64,000 nt of DNA from Lachnospiraceae bacterium NE2001 (GCA_900110635.1 FOEK01000002.1:1-64000), one strand, 5' to 3'; shown: positions 1 through 10,300, numbered from the stretch's first letter. Translations and numbers: made by a program. The notes: generated by a model not told the origin, from the sequence alone.

Positions 1-393
1 GAAAAACTTGGTGATAATGGCTATATTGCAATAGATAGTGATAATAGAGTTGATATGACCAATCCTGATAGTGTGAAGGGATTTATAAAATCAAAAGAAT
101 CTGGAGAACATGATAATATATGTGTTCTTCAGATTAATTATCATGCAGGAATTAATGTTCTTGAGCTTATCACTGATGAAGGAAAGGTCAGTGTTATTCA
201 GACATATTATTCATTTCAAGATGGGGAATTTACTGAGGCTGTTAGCGTCGAATTTGAGGCGGATTATTTTGAATATACAAATGAAGGTTACTTGATGATA
301 GAAGGCAGAAGTCATTCAGCTGAAAGTTATGTCCTTACGCTTAGTGAAGAGGAGAAACATATTGCCCTTAACTATGGAATGGAGAGCACCTAA
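1..393 (+). CDS. Hypothetical protein, 3' part (5' end outside window)
   Basis: The reading frame is open from the first base, so this is the C-terminal part (about 130 residues) of a longer protein; the ATG at 55 is internal and has no ribosome binding site. The visible part is acidic, mostly predicted beta strand and soluble, with no cysteines in a motif and no membrane segment. It ends inside the start region of the next gene (about 20 bases of overlap from the ATG at 374), which suggests translational coupling. I do not recognise the family and infer no function. Confidence 0.6.
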   Translation, partial: EKLGDNGYIAIDSDNRVDMTNPDSVKGFIKSKESGEHDNICVLQINYHAGINVLELITDEGKVSVIQTYYSFQDGEFTEAVSVEFEADYFEYTNEGYLMIEGRSHSAESYVLTLSEEEKHIALNYGMEST

Positions 394-880
394 TAAAGAA
401 GAAAGAGAATTGATCACAAAGAAGTTCATATCTAAAGAGTTTATTGTGATATTATTCGTGGGATTATTTGATCTGGGTCTTATTGCTTTTACGATATATA
501 GCATTATCTCTGATATAAAAGCTCCGGTTTACGTTAAACCTTCGTTCGGTAATTCATTAGTGTTCTATGTATTTGTTGCATGTATTTTAATCTTTACTAT
601 CTGGGGAGCTGGAAAAACCTTTGTGGAATTCTTTAGTTTCCATTCAGGGGAGGTTACAGTGGCGGATTGCATAATCGAGGAATTGGATATGCACTTCATG
701 GGTAGGGGAACTCTTATAAATATAACTGCTGTTTCAAAAGATGGAGCAAGATTTACAAACAGTTTCTCAGCTATAAATTCTCAAAAAGTGCATAAAGGTG
801 AAAATGTTCTTTTGGTTCGTTTTGGAAATATGAAAGAAAAGGAATGGAAGCTGATTGTGTCAAGTGAAGTTGAGATGTGA
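374..880 (+). CDS. Putative two-TM membrane protein
   Basis: A 168-residue protein of unknown function. An N-terminal polar stretch is followed by two strongly hydrophobic segments (about residues 20-45 and 55-80), then a soluble C-terminal domain of about 85 residues rich in beta-branched residues. This resembles small Firmicutes membrane proteins with a C-terminal beta domain. I chose the ATG at 374 because the alternative at 329 would overlap the upstream gene by 65 bases; neither start has a good ribosome binding site. It overlaps the upstream gene and probably shares its transcript. Confidence 0.6.
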   Translation: MEWRAPNKEERELITKKFISKEFIVILFVGLFDLGLIAFTIYSIISDIKAPVYVKPSFGNSLVFYVFVACILIFTIWGAGKTFVEFFSFHSGEVTVADCIIEELDMHFMGRGTLINITAVSKDGARFTNSFSAINSQKVHKGENVLLVRFGNMKEKEWKLIVSSEVEM

Positions 881-953
881 AGTAGTGAACTGATAAAACT
901 TTTTAAGATGGTAAAGGAATCAGGATGTGGTACATCTCTTTTCCATTTACGAC

Positions 954-1055
954 TTATTTTATTCCATTCGCAACAGATTTGAAATATGTATCCTCAGCTT
1001 GTTGTATTATCCAATCATCGAAGCTACCGATTGCGAAGTAATCGCAGAATAATAA
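954..1055 (-). pseudogene. Possible C-terminal coding remnant, antisense in intergenic gap
   Basis: The reverse strand reads about 33 codons ending in TAA at 954-956, with a plausible peptide (DYFAIGSFDDWIIQQAEDTY and onward). The composition is protein-like, but there is no start codon or ribosome binding site. It may be the decayed tail of a lost gene. I do not recognise the family, and chance cannot be excluded in such a short stretch. Confidence 0.25.
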
Positions 1056-1076
1056 AGATTAGTGGAGGATACAAAA

Positions 1077-1343
1077 ATGACAAAGGAAATTAATGTAAAG
1101 AAGGAATCAAAGTTACAGGAAATGTTTAGAGAAGATAATCCAAAGATGAGTGCAATACTATACTTTTTGGCAGCTGTAGTTTGGAGTTTATGTGCGGTAA
1201 TGAGTTATCATTCTGTTGTTACATATGACACAGGTAGAACCAGTTTATATGTTGATGGATTTCTTGCTCTGTTTAATCTTGGTCTTGCTTTTGGTAAGGC
1301 TTTAAAATATACAAGACTTAGAAAGAATAATGCCTTAAGATAA
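1077..1343 (+). CDS. Small two-TM membrane protein
   Basis: An 88-residue protein with a charged N terminus (about 25 residues) and two hydrophobic segments (about residues 29-47 and 60-75), then a short basic tail. The start is ATG 1077 because GGAGG at 1065-1069 sits 7 bases upstream; the in-frame GTG at 1062 lies before that site. It is followed by a strong terminator, so it looks like a single-gene unit or the last gene of one. The family is not recognised; it is conceivably a small accessory membrane peptide. Confidence 0.6.
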   Translation: MTKEINVKKESKLQEMFREDNPKMSAILYFLAAVVWSLCAVMSYHSVVTYDTGRTSLYVDGFLALFNLGLAFGKALKYTRLRKNNALR

Positions 1344-1365
1344 GGTACAAATATCAACGATACGA

Positions 1366-1399
1366 CGCCTACGAGTAGAATTACTCGTAGGCGTTTTTT
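1366..1399 (+). terminator. Rho-independent terminator
   Basis: A perfect 12-bp stem (CGCCTACGAGTA paired with TACTCGTAGGCG) with a GAAT loop is followed by TTTTTT. It closes the small membrane protein gene. Confidence 0.9.
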
Positions 1400-1574
1400 G
1401 ATTTATAATTATAGAGGTTTTTCGTTGTCTATGCTAAGATAAAGAAGTATACGGATTACAAGTACTGGAAGAGTAATGGCTGGATAGATAAAAAAAGACC
1501 GTGGAAATAAGAAGAAATTAGTGTACAATTTCATTATTACCCCCAATAGACATCCGGATGATGTAGATAGATTC

Positions 1575-2060
1575 TCACTCGCGATGGGTGGCATAATATT
1601 CGATATACTTCTTTTCTGTATCATATCCATTACGAAGACAAATGAAGAGTATTATCCAAAGTACTAAAGCTATGAGATAATCTTCAGAATAGGCGTTTAC
1701 TATGACGTAAACATTTGGATTGGTCGGATCGTACTTGATTTTTAATGTCTTTTTAAAATTGGTGTTTCCTTTTGTATATAATGGAGAAGCATAGTAATTC
1801 TGATCATTAACCACGAATTTGTAGATTCCCTCATATTCAGTTTCGAACTTATTTTCGGAAGCGTTATATGTTTCAATTTGTTTAGAAGAATAAAAGGTAG
1901 CAACTGCTTCTTTATACTCAATGGATTGTTTTTTATCCAGATATGCATTTATAGTTGCAGATAAGATGAATGAGAGTCCGACTAAAAACAGTATAATATA
2001 ACCGACTCCATTTATGCCTTTGAACATTTTCTTAATTATTTCTTTTTTAGGAATTTCCAT
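1575..2060 (-). CDS. DUF3592-like membrane protein
   Basis: A 161-residue protein with one hydrophobic segment near the N terminus (about residues 18-40) and a second near the C terminus (about 128-145). They flank an extracytoplasmic domain of about 85 residues. Near its end lies KIKYDPTNPNVYVI, typical of DUF3592 proteins, a widespread family of unknown function. The start is ATG 2060 because GGGGAA lies 8 bases upstream on the reverse strand; the in-frame ATG 48 bases further upstream has no such site. The gene diverges from the truncated regulator at 2108 and shares a gap of only 47 bases with it. Confidence 0.65.
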   Translation of the reverse strand: MEIPKKEIIKKMFKGINGVGYIILFLVGLSFILSATINAYLDKKQSIEYKEAVATFYSSKQIETYNASENKFETEYEGIYKFVVNDQNYYASPLYTKGNTNFKKTLKIKYDPTNPNVYVIVNAYSEDYLIALVLWIILFICLRNGYDTEKKYIEYYATHRE

Positions 2061-2107
2061 AGTATTTCCCCATTTTATATTATCCAGTATAAGAATTATA
2101 TCATACA

Positions 2108-2677
2108 TTGAACAAAAAACTCTATGTAAAAGCTTATGATGAACGTGAACCTATTGAAGTGCGTGTGACACAAGATATGATCGAGATTATCTCTCATCCG
2201 GGTCCAGATAGATCGGTTACGCTTCAAGGGTTGAAAGAGTATAAGGTTTATAGTCGTAGGTATCGTAATCGTCGTATAGGGGAGTTTCTGAAAGATCTTC
2301 ATTTAACCGAGGGAAGGAACACTGGTTTTAGAAAAATTATAAACTCTCTTCAGGTGAACGGATCACCATTACCTGAATTTGAAACGGATGAAGCCCATGA
2401 TTATTTTGTTACAAGGCTATTTATTCGGGAAGGATTCTATGAAGAGGGTGAAAATGGGGGTAGTACTACCCTCAAACTACCCCCAAATGATATGCAGGAG
2501 ATGATAATTGAATTAATGAAAATAAACCCTAATATTACGAGAAAGGAAATTGCGGATAAAATAGGACTTACGGTTGATGGTGCTCGTTATCATATAAAGA
2601 AACTGACTGATAAAGGGAAAATAAAATATGTTGGAACCAGTAGGAACGGACATTGGGAAGTTAAGAATGAGGAATAA
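2108..2677 (+). pseudogene. 5'-truncated AlbA_2/ATPase-type transcriptional regulator
   Basis: About 189 codons match the C-terminal part of COG2865-type regulators, sometimes annotated RecG-like. First comes the end of the GHKL-like ATPase domain (residues about 8-100: EREPIEVRVT, HPGPDRS, RYRNRRIGEFLK, LTEGRNTG). Then comes a winged-helix domain (residues about 138-185: NPNITRKEIADKIGLTVDGA). Intact members have some 300 more N-terminal residues with an AlbA_2 domain. Here an in-frame stop (TAA 2090-2092) lies just upstream and only a TTG without a ribosome binding site is available. I read it as a relic, possibly truncated when the neighbouring inverted gene was placed here. Translation of the winged-helix part cannot be excluded. 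Confidence 0.75.
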
Positions 2678-2746
2678 TATAATTAGAAATTTGCATTCTA
2701 ATGGAGCGATAGATGCGTCTATATAAGCTTATAGAAATTGATTAAG

Positions 2747-2784
2747 CCTAGTATCTGTAGTAAAATTATGATACTAGGTTTTTT
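2747..2784 (+). terminator. Rho-independent terminator
   Basis: The inverted repeat CCTAGTATC / GATACTAGG has a 14-base loop and is followed by TTTTTT. It is the original 3' end of the truncated regulator's transcript. Confidence 0.8.
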
Positions 2785-3036
2785 GTTTATGGTTGTGGCT
2801 CTATTTTGGCTCTAAAAAATCTGAGAGCCACCAAACATATTTCAAAATATGATTACAAGAGCCCTAAAATAGGATGAACAGAAATACAATTATATGACAG
2901 ATTCGATAATAGCAATCGAACTCCTTTGATTTTCTGCAGAAAATGGTTTCGGCTCATCTCTTTATATGACAGCTGATCGACACTCTACTGGAAAGTTTTG
3001 TGTTATGAATTATGCTGTCGATGGAAAATAAAGTGC
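2785..3036. other. Non-coding gap between relic gene and T-box promoter
   Basis: No gene is visible here. The stretch holds two copies of GGCTCT and an AGAGCC that could pair with either, and a TATATGACAG direct repeat (near 2892 and 2966). Nothing further can be assigned. Confidence 0.4.
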
Positions 3037-3066
3037 TTGACAGCCGGTATTGGATTGTGGTATCTT
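3037..3066 (+). promoter_or_regulatory. Sigma-A promoter of the T-box operon
   Basis: A consensus -35 TTGACA (3037-3042) is followed after 18 bases by TATCTT (3061-3066). This places the RNA start near 3073, upstream of the T-box leader. Confidence 0.65.
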
Positions 3067-3094
3067 AGTTGCACGGCTAATTTTATAAACATCA

Positions 3095-3394
3095 AATGCG
3101 TTGATGGGGAATAGTAAGTGTAGAGGATGCCTGCTGCAAACGTGGTGATGCAGCGAAGAGAACTGTCGGGTGGTGCAAGACAGAGGATAGTCACACCGAA
3201 CTCGCCCTTGAGCAGATCGGGTGAAATAACAGTAGTCCGATTCGGAGCCCTACCGTTACAGAGGGAAGATATGAGTACTGTATGATCAGTTCCGTGTCGA
3301 TGAGTGCGTGTGATGATAATTCACACGAAGTAGAGTGGTACCGCGTGATTCACGTCTCTACAAACCGTTGGTTTGTGGAGACGTTTTATTTTTT
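3095..3394 (+). promoter_or_regulatory. T-box riboswitch, probable tRNA-Leu specificity
   Basis: This is a classical T-box leader. The stem I apical region reads AGAGAA, CTGTC, GGGTGGTG, GACAG (3154-3182). The triplet CTC follows the conserved GAA (about 3198-3203) where the specifier codon is normally found, which points to tRNA-Leu. The T-box sequence TGGTACCGCG is at 3336-3345, inside an antiterminator closed by GTAGAG / CTCTAC. The competing terminator follows: GTCTC-ACAAACC paired with GGTTTGT-GAGAC (3354-3382), then a U-rich tail. Uncharged tRNA should favour antitermination and expression of the genes from 3432. The T-box call is certain from its motifs; the amino acid is read by eye and not by folding. 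Confidence 0.92.
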
Positions 3395-3431
3395 CCTACT
3401 TACGTTATAATATTTTTAGAGGAGAAGTCAA

Positions 3432-4826
3432 ATGAGAAAAATTGATTATTCAGACAAGACGTTGAAGAATTCACGTATCGGGCTTAGCTTTCGTGAGAAA
3501 GTTGAGATCGCAAGGTATCTTGATCGTCTAGAAATCGAAGCTATTGAGTTACCGGTGATAGAAAATCTACAGGTTGACAGTCTGCTGGTTAAGTCCATTG
3601 CGGCAGCGCTCTCAAATGCTGTACTTACCATAGATGTCGGTTGGACAGAAGAAGGAATAGATATAGCGTGGGCTGCAATAGAGAATGCGCTGAAGAAGCG
3701 CCTGCAGGTCGTTATTCCCGTAAGTGCAGTACAGATGGAATATAAGGTTCATAAGAAGCCGCCTGTAGTTCTTACATTAATAGATACTCTTGTAAAGAAA
3801 TGCAAGACTCTTTGTGATGATGTGGAATTTGTGGCAGAAGACGCGACAAGAGCCGAAAGAGAATATCTTAAGGAAGCAATAGAGACAGCAATCAATGCCG
3901 GAGCAACTAAGATTACGGTAAATGATGATGCGGGAACTATGATGCCTCCAGAGTCTGCTGAATTTATCGGATATGTTAAGGAAATCGTAAACGGAAGAGC
4001 TGCTCTCGGAGCGGGAACATCCAATTCACTTGGTATGGCTGATATTTGCGCTGTTGAATCTGTAATTGCAGGAGCTGACAGACTTAGTGTTGCGGTTTAT
4101 GGAGATTCGGCAGATATTCAGGGAGTTACAAGGATACTTCTTGGATGTTCTGAAAAATGCGGAGCCCAGCCAAATGTAAAGAATACCGAACTGCAACGTA
4201 ATTGTGATTTTATCTGCCGCATGAATAATACTGATTATGATAAAAGAACTCCGTTTGATGCAGGAGTAAGAGCTAAGGATGAATTTAATATCGGAGAGCT
4301 TGGAGTGGGCGATGACATCAGCGTTGTGGCTGAAGCAGTGAATAAGCTTGGTTATGACCTGTCCGAGGAAGATATGAAAAATGTTTACGAGAAGGTAAAC
4401 AGGGAAGCTGCAAAGAAGAATATAACAGCAAGAGATCTGGATGCTATAGTTGCCAGTACAGCACTTCAGGTACCGCCGACATATGAACTTGCAAGCTATG
4501 TAATTAATTCGGGAAATATAATATCTGCAACAGCCAATATTTCACTGAAGTATAATGGTGAAGTTTTATCGGGAGTGAGCATAGGAGACGGACCGATAGA
4601 TGCTGCATTTCTTGCAATGGAAGGAATCATCGGACATCATTATGAACTGGATGATTTTCAGATAGATGCTGTAACTGAAGGCAGAGAAGCATTGGGTGAA
4701 GCACTGATACGTCTTCGCGCCGATAACGGAAGATTATATTCGGGAAGAGGAATATCAACGGATATAATCGGAGCAAGTATCAGAGGTTATATCAATGCGC
4801 TCAACAAGATCGTATTTGAACAGTAA
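3432..4826 (+). CDS. LeuA-like (isopropylmalate synthase family) protein lacking metal ligands
   Basis: A 464-residue DRE-TIM metallolyase-fold protein with a C-terminal LeuA dimer-type domain. The family signature VEFxxEDATR is present (131-140), as is the end of the dimer domain (STDIIGASIRGYINALN, 442-458). The usual DTTLRDG start is DKTLKNS (8-14), so the catalytic Arg and metal-binding Asp are K12 and N13. The usual HxHND motif is G-T-S-N-S (195-199), so both histidine ligands are lost. Classical isopropylmalate, citramalate or homocitrate synthase activity is therefore doubtful. It lies behind the leucine-type T-box and 19 bases before the ligase fusion. From memory, similar LeuA-like proteins with altered ligands occur in other Lachnospiraceae, often near such ligases. 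ATG 3432 follows AGAGGAG. Confidence 0.85.
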   Translation: MRKIDYSDKTLKNSRIGLSFREKVEIARYLDRLEIEAIELPVIENLQVDSLLVKSIAAALSNAVLTIDVGWTEEGIDIAWAAIENALKKRLQVVIPVSAVQMEYKVHKKPPVVLTLIDTLVKKCKTLCDDVEFVAEDATRAEREYLKEAIETAINAGATKITVNDDAGTMMPPESAEFIGYVKEIVNGRAALGAGTSNSLGMADICAVESVIAGADRLSVAVYGDSADIQGVTRILLGCSEKCGAQPNVKNTELQRNCDFICRMNNTDYDKRTPFDAGVRAKDEFNIGELGVGDDISVVAEAVNKLGYDLSEEDMKNVYEKVNREAAKKNITARDLDAIVASTALQVPPTYELASYVINSGNIISATANISLKYNGEVLSGVSIGDGPIDAAFLAMEGIIGHHYELDDFQIDAVTEGREALGEALIRLRADNGRLYSGRGISTDIIGASIRGYINALNKIVFEQ

Positions 4827-4845
4827 TAAGATTCGGAGGTAATAT

Positions 4846-7332
4846 ATGAGACTTTCATTTTCTACGCACGGCTGGTGCGATAAAGAGTGGGATTTTCTGG
4901 TTGAGTCAGCTGCGATCAACGGTATTTCAGGTATTGAAATAGCAAGTGACCAATGTGATGTATATTCACAGGACGGAGGTCCATTTCATAAATATAATAT
5001 TACGGCAACTATCAGAGATTTAAGAGAAAAAGGTATTGCTGTGGCAGTGCTTAACTCGGGATGCGATATGGCATCCGCTGCCCTTTCCGTAAAGGCTGAG
5101 GAGGAAATCATTTCCAGAATAAAGCTTGCACAGTCCCTTTCGGTAAAATATGTTATTTTATTCGGCGCTAAGGGAGGAAGCGTTGATATTTCCAGAAGCG
5201 TGATAAGTAAGGTTCTTCCCGAAGCAAGAAAAAGAGGTATAACCCTTCTGGTAAAAACCAGCGGAATGTATTCAAATACAGCACTTCTGAAGGAACTGCT
5301 TGATGGATTTGCTTGTGATGATCTCGGAGCCAGCTGGAACATATATGCTCCGTATCGTGAGTTTAATGAAGATCCACAGACAACTATCCAGAATCTGGGT
5401 GCATATGTAAGACATGTACATGTATGTGATTCCAAGGAATCCCATGGTGACTTAAAGCATGCACTTGTAGGTGAGGGAGATCTGCCTATACCTGAGATGA
5501 TGACAGCTCTTGCTTCTATAAATTATGATGGTTTCATGTCACTCAGATGGGATCCTTTATGGATTCCGGGACTTGATGATCTTGATGTTATTCTGACACA
5601 TTATGCTGCAACAATGAGCAGATACGGAAATACTGCCAGAAAGAAATCATATCTTTATGACAACAGAAGCCATACAGGAAATTATATATGGAAACATGAT
5701 GATCTTATAGACCTGACCTTCGGTCAGCTGCTTGATAAGGTGGTTGAGGAGTTTCCAGATCAGATAGCATTTAAGTATACAACACTGGATTATACCAAGA
5801 CCTATAAGCAGTTCAGGGATGATGTTGATAAATTTGCCAAGACTCTTCTTTCACTTGGAGTAAGACCGGGAAAGCAGGTTGCCATATGGGCAACTAATGT
5901 GCCTCAGTGGTTTATTACCTTCTGGGCAGTAACCAAGATAGGCGCCGTACTTGTTTCTGTAAATACTGCTTATAAGATACATGAGATAGAATATCTGTTA
6001 AAGCAGAGTGATACTCATACACTGGTAATGATAGACGGTTGGAGAGATTCAGACTACCTTGCTACCATGAAGGAGCTTTGTCCTGAGATGAATGATATTA
6101 AACCGGGTGAACAGCTTCATTCCAAGAGACTGCCTTTCCTTCGCAATATCATTACAGTAGACTGCAGACTTCCGGGATGTCTGACCTGGGAGGAGTCGCT
6201 GCTTAGAGCAGAAAGTGTTCCAAATGAGGAACTTCAGAGGTATGCAGCAGCCGTTGATAAAAATGATGTCTGCAACATGCAGTACACCAGCGGCACCACC
6301 GGATTTCCAAAGGGTGTAATGCTTACCCATTATAATGTAGTAAATAACGGTAAATATATCGGAGATCATATGGATCTGTCTACTGCTGACCGTATGATGA
6401 TACAGGTTCCTATGTTCCATTGCTTCGGAATGGTTCTTTCAATGACAGCGGGCATGACCCACGGAACAACTATATATCCGCTTCCGTATTTTTCACCAAA
6501 GCCTGCCCTTGAGTGTGTTCATAAGGAGAGGATTACGACCTTTAACGGTGTTCCGACTATGTTTATAGCAATGAGTCAGCATCCTGATTTTGAAAAGACT
6601 GATTTTTCATCTGTCAGAACCGGTATCATGGCAGGATCCAACTGTCCTGCAGAACTTATGAAGCAGGTTTCCGAGATAATGAATATGAAGGAAATAGTAA
6701 GTGTATACGGTCAGACCGAGTCAAGTCCGGGAGATACTATGAGCAGCTACTATGATCCGCTTGATGTTCGTACTGATACGGTAGGTTCGGCATTTGCAAA
6801 TGTGGAATGCAAGATCGTAGATCCTGAAACAGGAGAGGATTGTCCTGTAGGTGTTGACGGAGAATTCGTTGCAAGAGGTTATAATATCATGAAGGGATAT
6901 TATAAGATGCCAAAAGCAACGGCAGAAACCATTGATAAGGACGGATGGCTTCATACCGGAGATCTTGCAAAGATGGACGAGAACGGAAATTACTATATCA
7001 CAGGACGTCTTAAGGATATGATAATCCGAGGCGGTGAAAATATCTATCCTAAGGAAATAGAAGAATTCATTTATACTCATCCGGGTGTAAAGGATGTACA
7101 GGTTATCGGTGTTCCGGACAAGAGAATGGGTGAGGAGATAATGGCCTGCATAATCTTAAAAGAGGATGCGACCGTTACTGTTGAGGAAATGAAGGAATTC
7201 ATAACAGCCTCTATTGCTCGTCACAAGGTTCCAAGATATATTGAGTTCATGGATGAATTCCCAATGAATGCAGCAGGAAAGATTCTAAAATATAAAATGA
7301 GAGAAGATGCAGCAAAGCGCTTAGGCCTTTGA
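4846..7332 (+). CDS. Fusion: xylose-isomerase-like TIM barrel + acyl-CoA ligase
   Basis: An 828-residue two-domain protein. Residues 1 to about 265 form a xylose-isomerase-like TIM barrel (AP-endonuclease family 2). It keeps HVHVCD (H192), but the positions normally carrying metal ligands are K137 (in LLVKTSG), N165 (in WNIYAPYR) and R234 (in SLRWDP). Residues about 285-828 form an AMP-dependent acyl-CoA synthetase with an apparently intact active site: YTSGTTGFPKG (480-490), YGQTE, HTGDLA, GRLKDMIIRGGENIYPKE and the C-terminal catalytic lysine region AAGKILKYK. The ligase half should make an acyl-AMP and then acyl-CoA; the acid is unknown. GGAGG precedes ATG 4846, 19 bases after the LeuA-like gene. 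The barrel may be a binding or scaffold domain. The catalytic state of the barrel is inferred from motifs only. Confidence 0.88.
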   Translation: MRLSFSTHGWCDKEWDFLVESAAINGISGIEIASDQCDVYSQDGGPFHKYNITATIRDLREKGIAVAVLNSGCDMASAALSVKAEEEIISRIKLAQSLSVKYVILFGAKGGSVDISRSVISKVLPEARKRGITLLVKTSGMYSNTALLKELLDGFACDDLGASWNIYAPYREFNEDPQTTIQNLGAYVRHVHVCDSKESHGDLKHALVGEGDLPIPEMMTALASINYDGFMSLRWDPLWIPGLDDLDVILTHYAATMSRYGNTARKKSYLYDNRSHTGNYIWKHDDLIDLTFGQLLDKVVEEFPDQIAFKYTTLDYTKTYKQFRDDVDKFAKTLLSLGVRPGKQVAIWATNVPQWFITFWAVTKIGAVLVSVNTAYKIHEIEYLLKQSDTHTLVMIDGWRDSDYLATMKELCPEMNDIKPGEQLHSKRLPFLRNIITVDCRLPGCLTWEESLLRAESVPNEELQRYAAAVDKNDVCNMQYTSGTTGFPKGVMLTHYNVVNNGKYIGDHMDLSTADRMMIQVPMFHCFGMVLSMTAGMTHGTTIYPLPYFSPKPALECVHKERITTFNGVPTMFIAMSQHPDFEKTDFSSVRTGIMAGSNCPAELMKQVSEIMNMKEIVSVYGQTESSPGDTMSSYYDPLDVRTDTVGSAFANVECKIVDPETGEDCPVGVDGEFVARGYNIMKGYYKMPKATAETIDKDGWLHTGDLAKMDENGNYYITGRLKDMIIRGGENIYPKEIEEFIYTHPGVKDVQVIGVPDKRMGEEIMACIILKEDATVTVEEMKEFITASIARHKVPRYIEFMDEFPMNAAGKILKYKMREDAAKRLGL

Positions 7333-7367
7333 TGTAAAGTATTCGAAATAGAAAGAAGGGAAGATAA

Positions 7368-10300
7368 ATGTCTTTTAATGAATTTAAACCGGGTGAGATG
7401 GTTACTATGGATGGAAATGAGGCAGCGGCTTTTGTTGCATATCATTTCTCAGAGATAGCGGCAATATATCCGATAACTCCGTCGAGCCCTATGGCTGAAT
7501 ATACAGATGAATGGTCAGCTAAAGGAAAATTGAACCGTTACGGACAGACTGTAAGTCTTGTTGAAATGCAGTCTGAAGCAGGAGCCATTGGTGCTGTTCA
7601 CGGAGCAGTAACATCAGGCGCATTTGCTACAAGCTTTACAAGTTCACAGGGTCTTATGCTTATGATACCTGTGCTTCATAGAATTTCAGGAGAGAGACTC
7701 CCTGCAGTACTTCATGTTGCTGCCAGAACAGTAGGAACTCACGGAATGAGTATATTCGGAGATCATTCTGATGTAATGAATTGTCGTCAGACCGGATTTG
7801 CGCAGCTCTGTTCATCTTCTGTTCAGGAGGTTATGGACATAGCCGCTGTTGCACATCTTGCTGCAGTGAAGTCCAGCATACCGTTTATGCACTTCTTTGA
7901 TGGATTTCGTACCAGTCATGAGCTGGCAAAGGTTGAAGTTATAGATTATGAGAAGCTTGACAGCCTGGTTGATGAGGACGCTGTAAGACGTTTCAGAGAG
8001 AATGCTCTTAATCCGGAGCATCCTATGCTTAGAAATACAGTACAGAACGGAGATGTATATTTCCAGACAAGAGAAGCAAATAATACGGATTATGCAAATC
8101 TTCCGGATGTTGTTGAATCTTATCTTGAAGGTATCTCAAAGATAACAGGAAGAGAGTATCACACATTTAATTATTACGGAGCACCTGACGCGGACAGAGT
8201 TATAGTAGCTATGGGTTCGGTTGCAGGCGCAATATGTGAAACTGTCGATGCCCTTAATGCGGCAGGAGAGAAGGTCGGATTCGTAAATGTACATCTGTAT
8301 CGTCCGTTCTCAATTAAGCATTTCCTTAATGCAATGCCGAAGACTGTTAAGAAGATTGCAGTACTTGATCGTTGTAAGGAAATGGGAAGTGCAGGAGAGC
8401 CTCTTTTCCAGGATGTCTGCACAGCTTATACAAATAAAGAGTCTGGTGTTGTAATTGTAGGTGGCAGATATGGTCTTTCATCCAAGGATACAAGACCTGA
8501 CCATATAGCTGCTGTATATACAAATCTCAATCAGGATGAGCCAAAGAATTCATTTACAATCGGTATTGAAGATGATGTAACTCATCTCAGCCTTCCTATC
8601 GTGAAGGGCGCTGTAAAGAGACCAAAGCATATAACAGCATGTAAATTCTGGGGACTCGGAAGTGACGGAACAGTAGGTGCCAACAAAAACTCGGTTGACA
8701 TCATTAATTCGGCAACAAATAAATATGCTCAGGCATATTTTGAATATGATGCCAAGAAATCTTTCGGTGTTACAAAGTCACATCTTAAGTTTTCGGATAA
8801 GCCTATTAAGGGAAGCTATCTTGTTCATTCAGCAGATTTCGTTGCATGCTCAACGCAGCAGTTCATACTTGATTATGACATAGTGGATGATATCAAGGAG
8901 GGCGGAAGCTTCCTTCTTAATACAGGATGGACTCCTGAAGAGCTGAATGTGATGCTTCCTGCTAAGGTTCGTCGTATTCTCGCTGAAAAGAATATAAACT
9001 TTTATACGATAGATGCTACAGATATAGCTCTCGAGCTGGAGCTTGGCCAGCATACAAATGTCATACTTCAGGCAGCATTCTTTGCTATAGCAGGTATAAT
9101 ACCAATAGAGGAAGCTGCTGAGTATATGAAGGATGCCGTTAAGAAAACATATTTCAAAAAGGGTGAAACAATAGTAGGAAGAAATATTGCTGCTATTGAA
9201 AAAGGACTTAGCGGATTCACTAAGGTGGAAATTCCTGCAGACTGGATAAATGCAGCAGATGAAGAGACTGAAAAGAAAGATGACCGTCCGGATGTTGTTA
9301 AAAACATTCTGGAACCGCTTAATAAGCAGAAGGGTGATGAACTTCCAGTATCCGCATTTATCGACAGACAGAATGGTGCCATTGAAATGGGACTTACAGC
9401 ATTTGAGAAAAGAAATATTGCTGTTCAGGTTCCTGTATGGGATGCAACTAAATGTGTACAGTGTAACAGATGTTCAATGGTATGCTCACATGCAGTTTTA
9501 AGACCGTACCTTTTAAATGAGGAAGAAGCCAAGGCTGCTCCTGAAGAAGTTGTTATGGTCGATGCAAAGGGTAAGGGCGTTGAAGATATGAAATATACAC
9601 TTCAGTGCAGTACCGCAGACTGTACCGGTTGCCAGAGCTGTGTAAACAACTGTCCTACCGGTGCGCTTACTATGCAGCCTGTTCCTGAGGTTGATCTTAC
9701 ATCATGGAATTACTGTCTTGGTCTTGATGATAAGCCGGACTTCTTTGATCCATATTCAGTTAAGGGAAGCCAGTTTAGACGTCCGCTCCTCGAGTTCTCG
9801 GCTGCATGTGCAGGTTGTGGTGAGACAGTATATGCAAAACTCATGACACAGCTTTTCGGAGATCGTTGTTACTGGGCAAACGGAACCGGATGTTCACAGG
9901 CATGGGGAGCACCAATGCCGGGAATTCCTTATACAGTTAATAAAAAAGGCCATGGCGTTGCATGGGGCAACAGCTTGTTTGAGAATAATGCCGAGTATAG
10001 TCTTGGTATGTATCTCGCAATAAAGCAGCAAAGAGAAACAGAGAAGCTTCGTACTGAAAAACTTCTTGAAGTAACAGAAAATGAGGCACTTAAAGAGGCT
10101 GCTAATAACTGGATCAGTCTCTATGATGATTTTGATGCTTCCGTAAAGGCAAGCAATGACTATATGGCTGCTTTGGAGGATTCTCTTAAGCAGGGATGTT
10201 CTAAAGAAGAATCAGATATCATTAATGAGATTCTTAAGGCAAAGGATCAGCTTACCAAGAAAACCTTCTGGATGTATGGTGGAGACGGCTGGGCATATGA

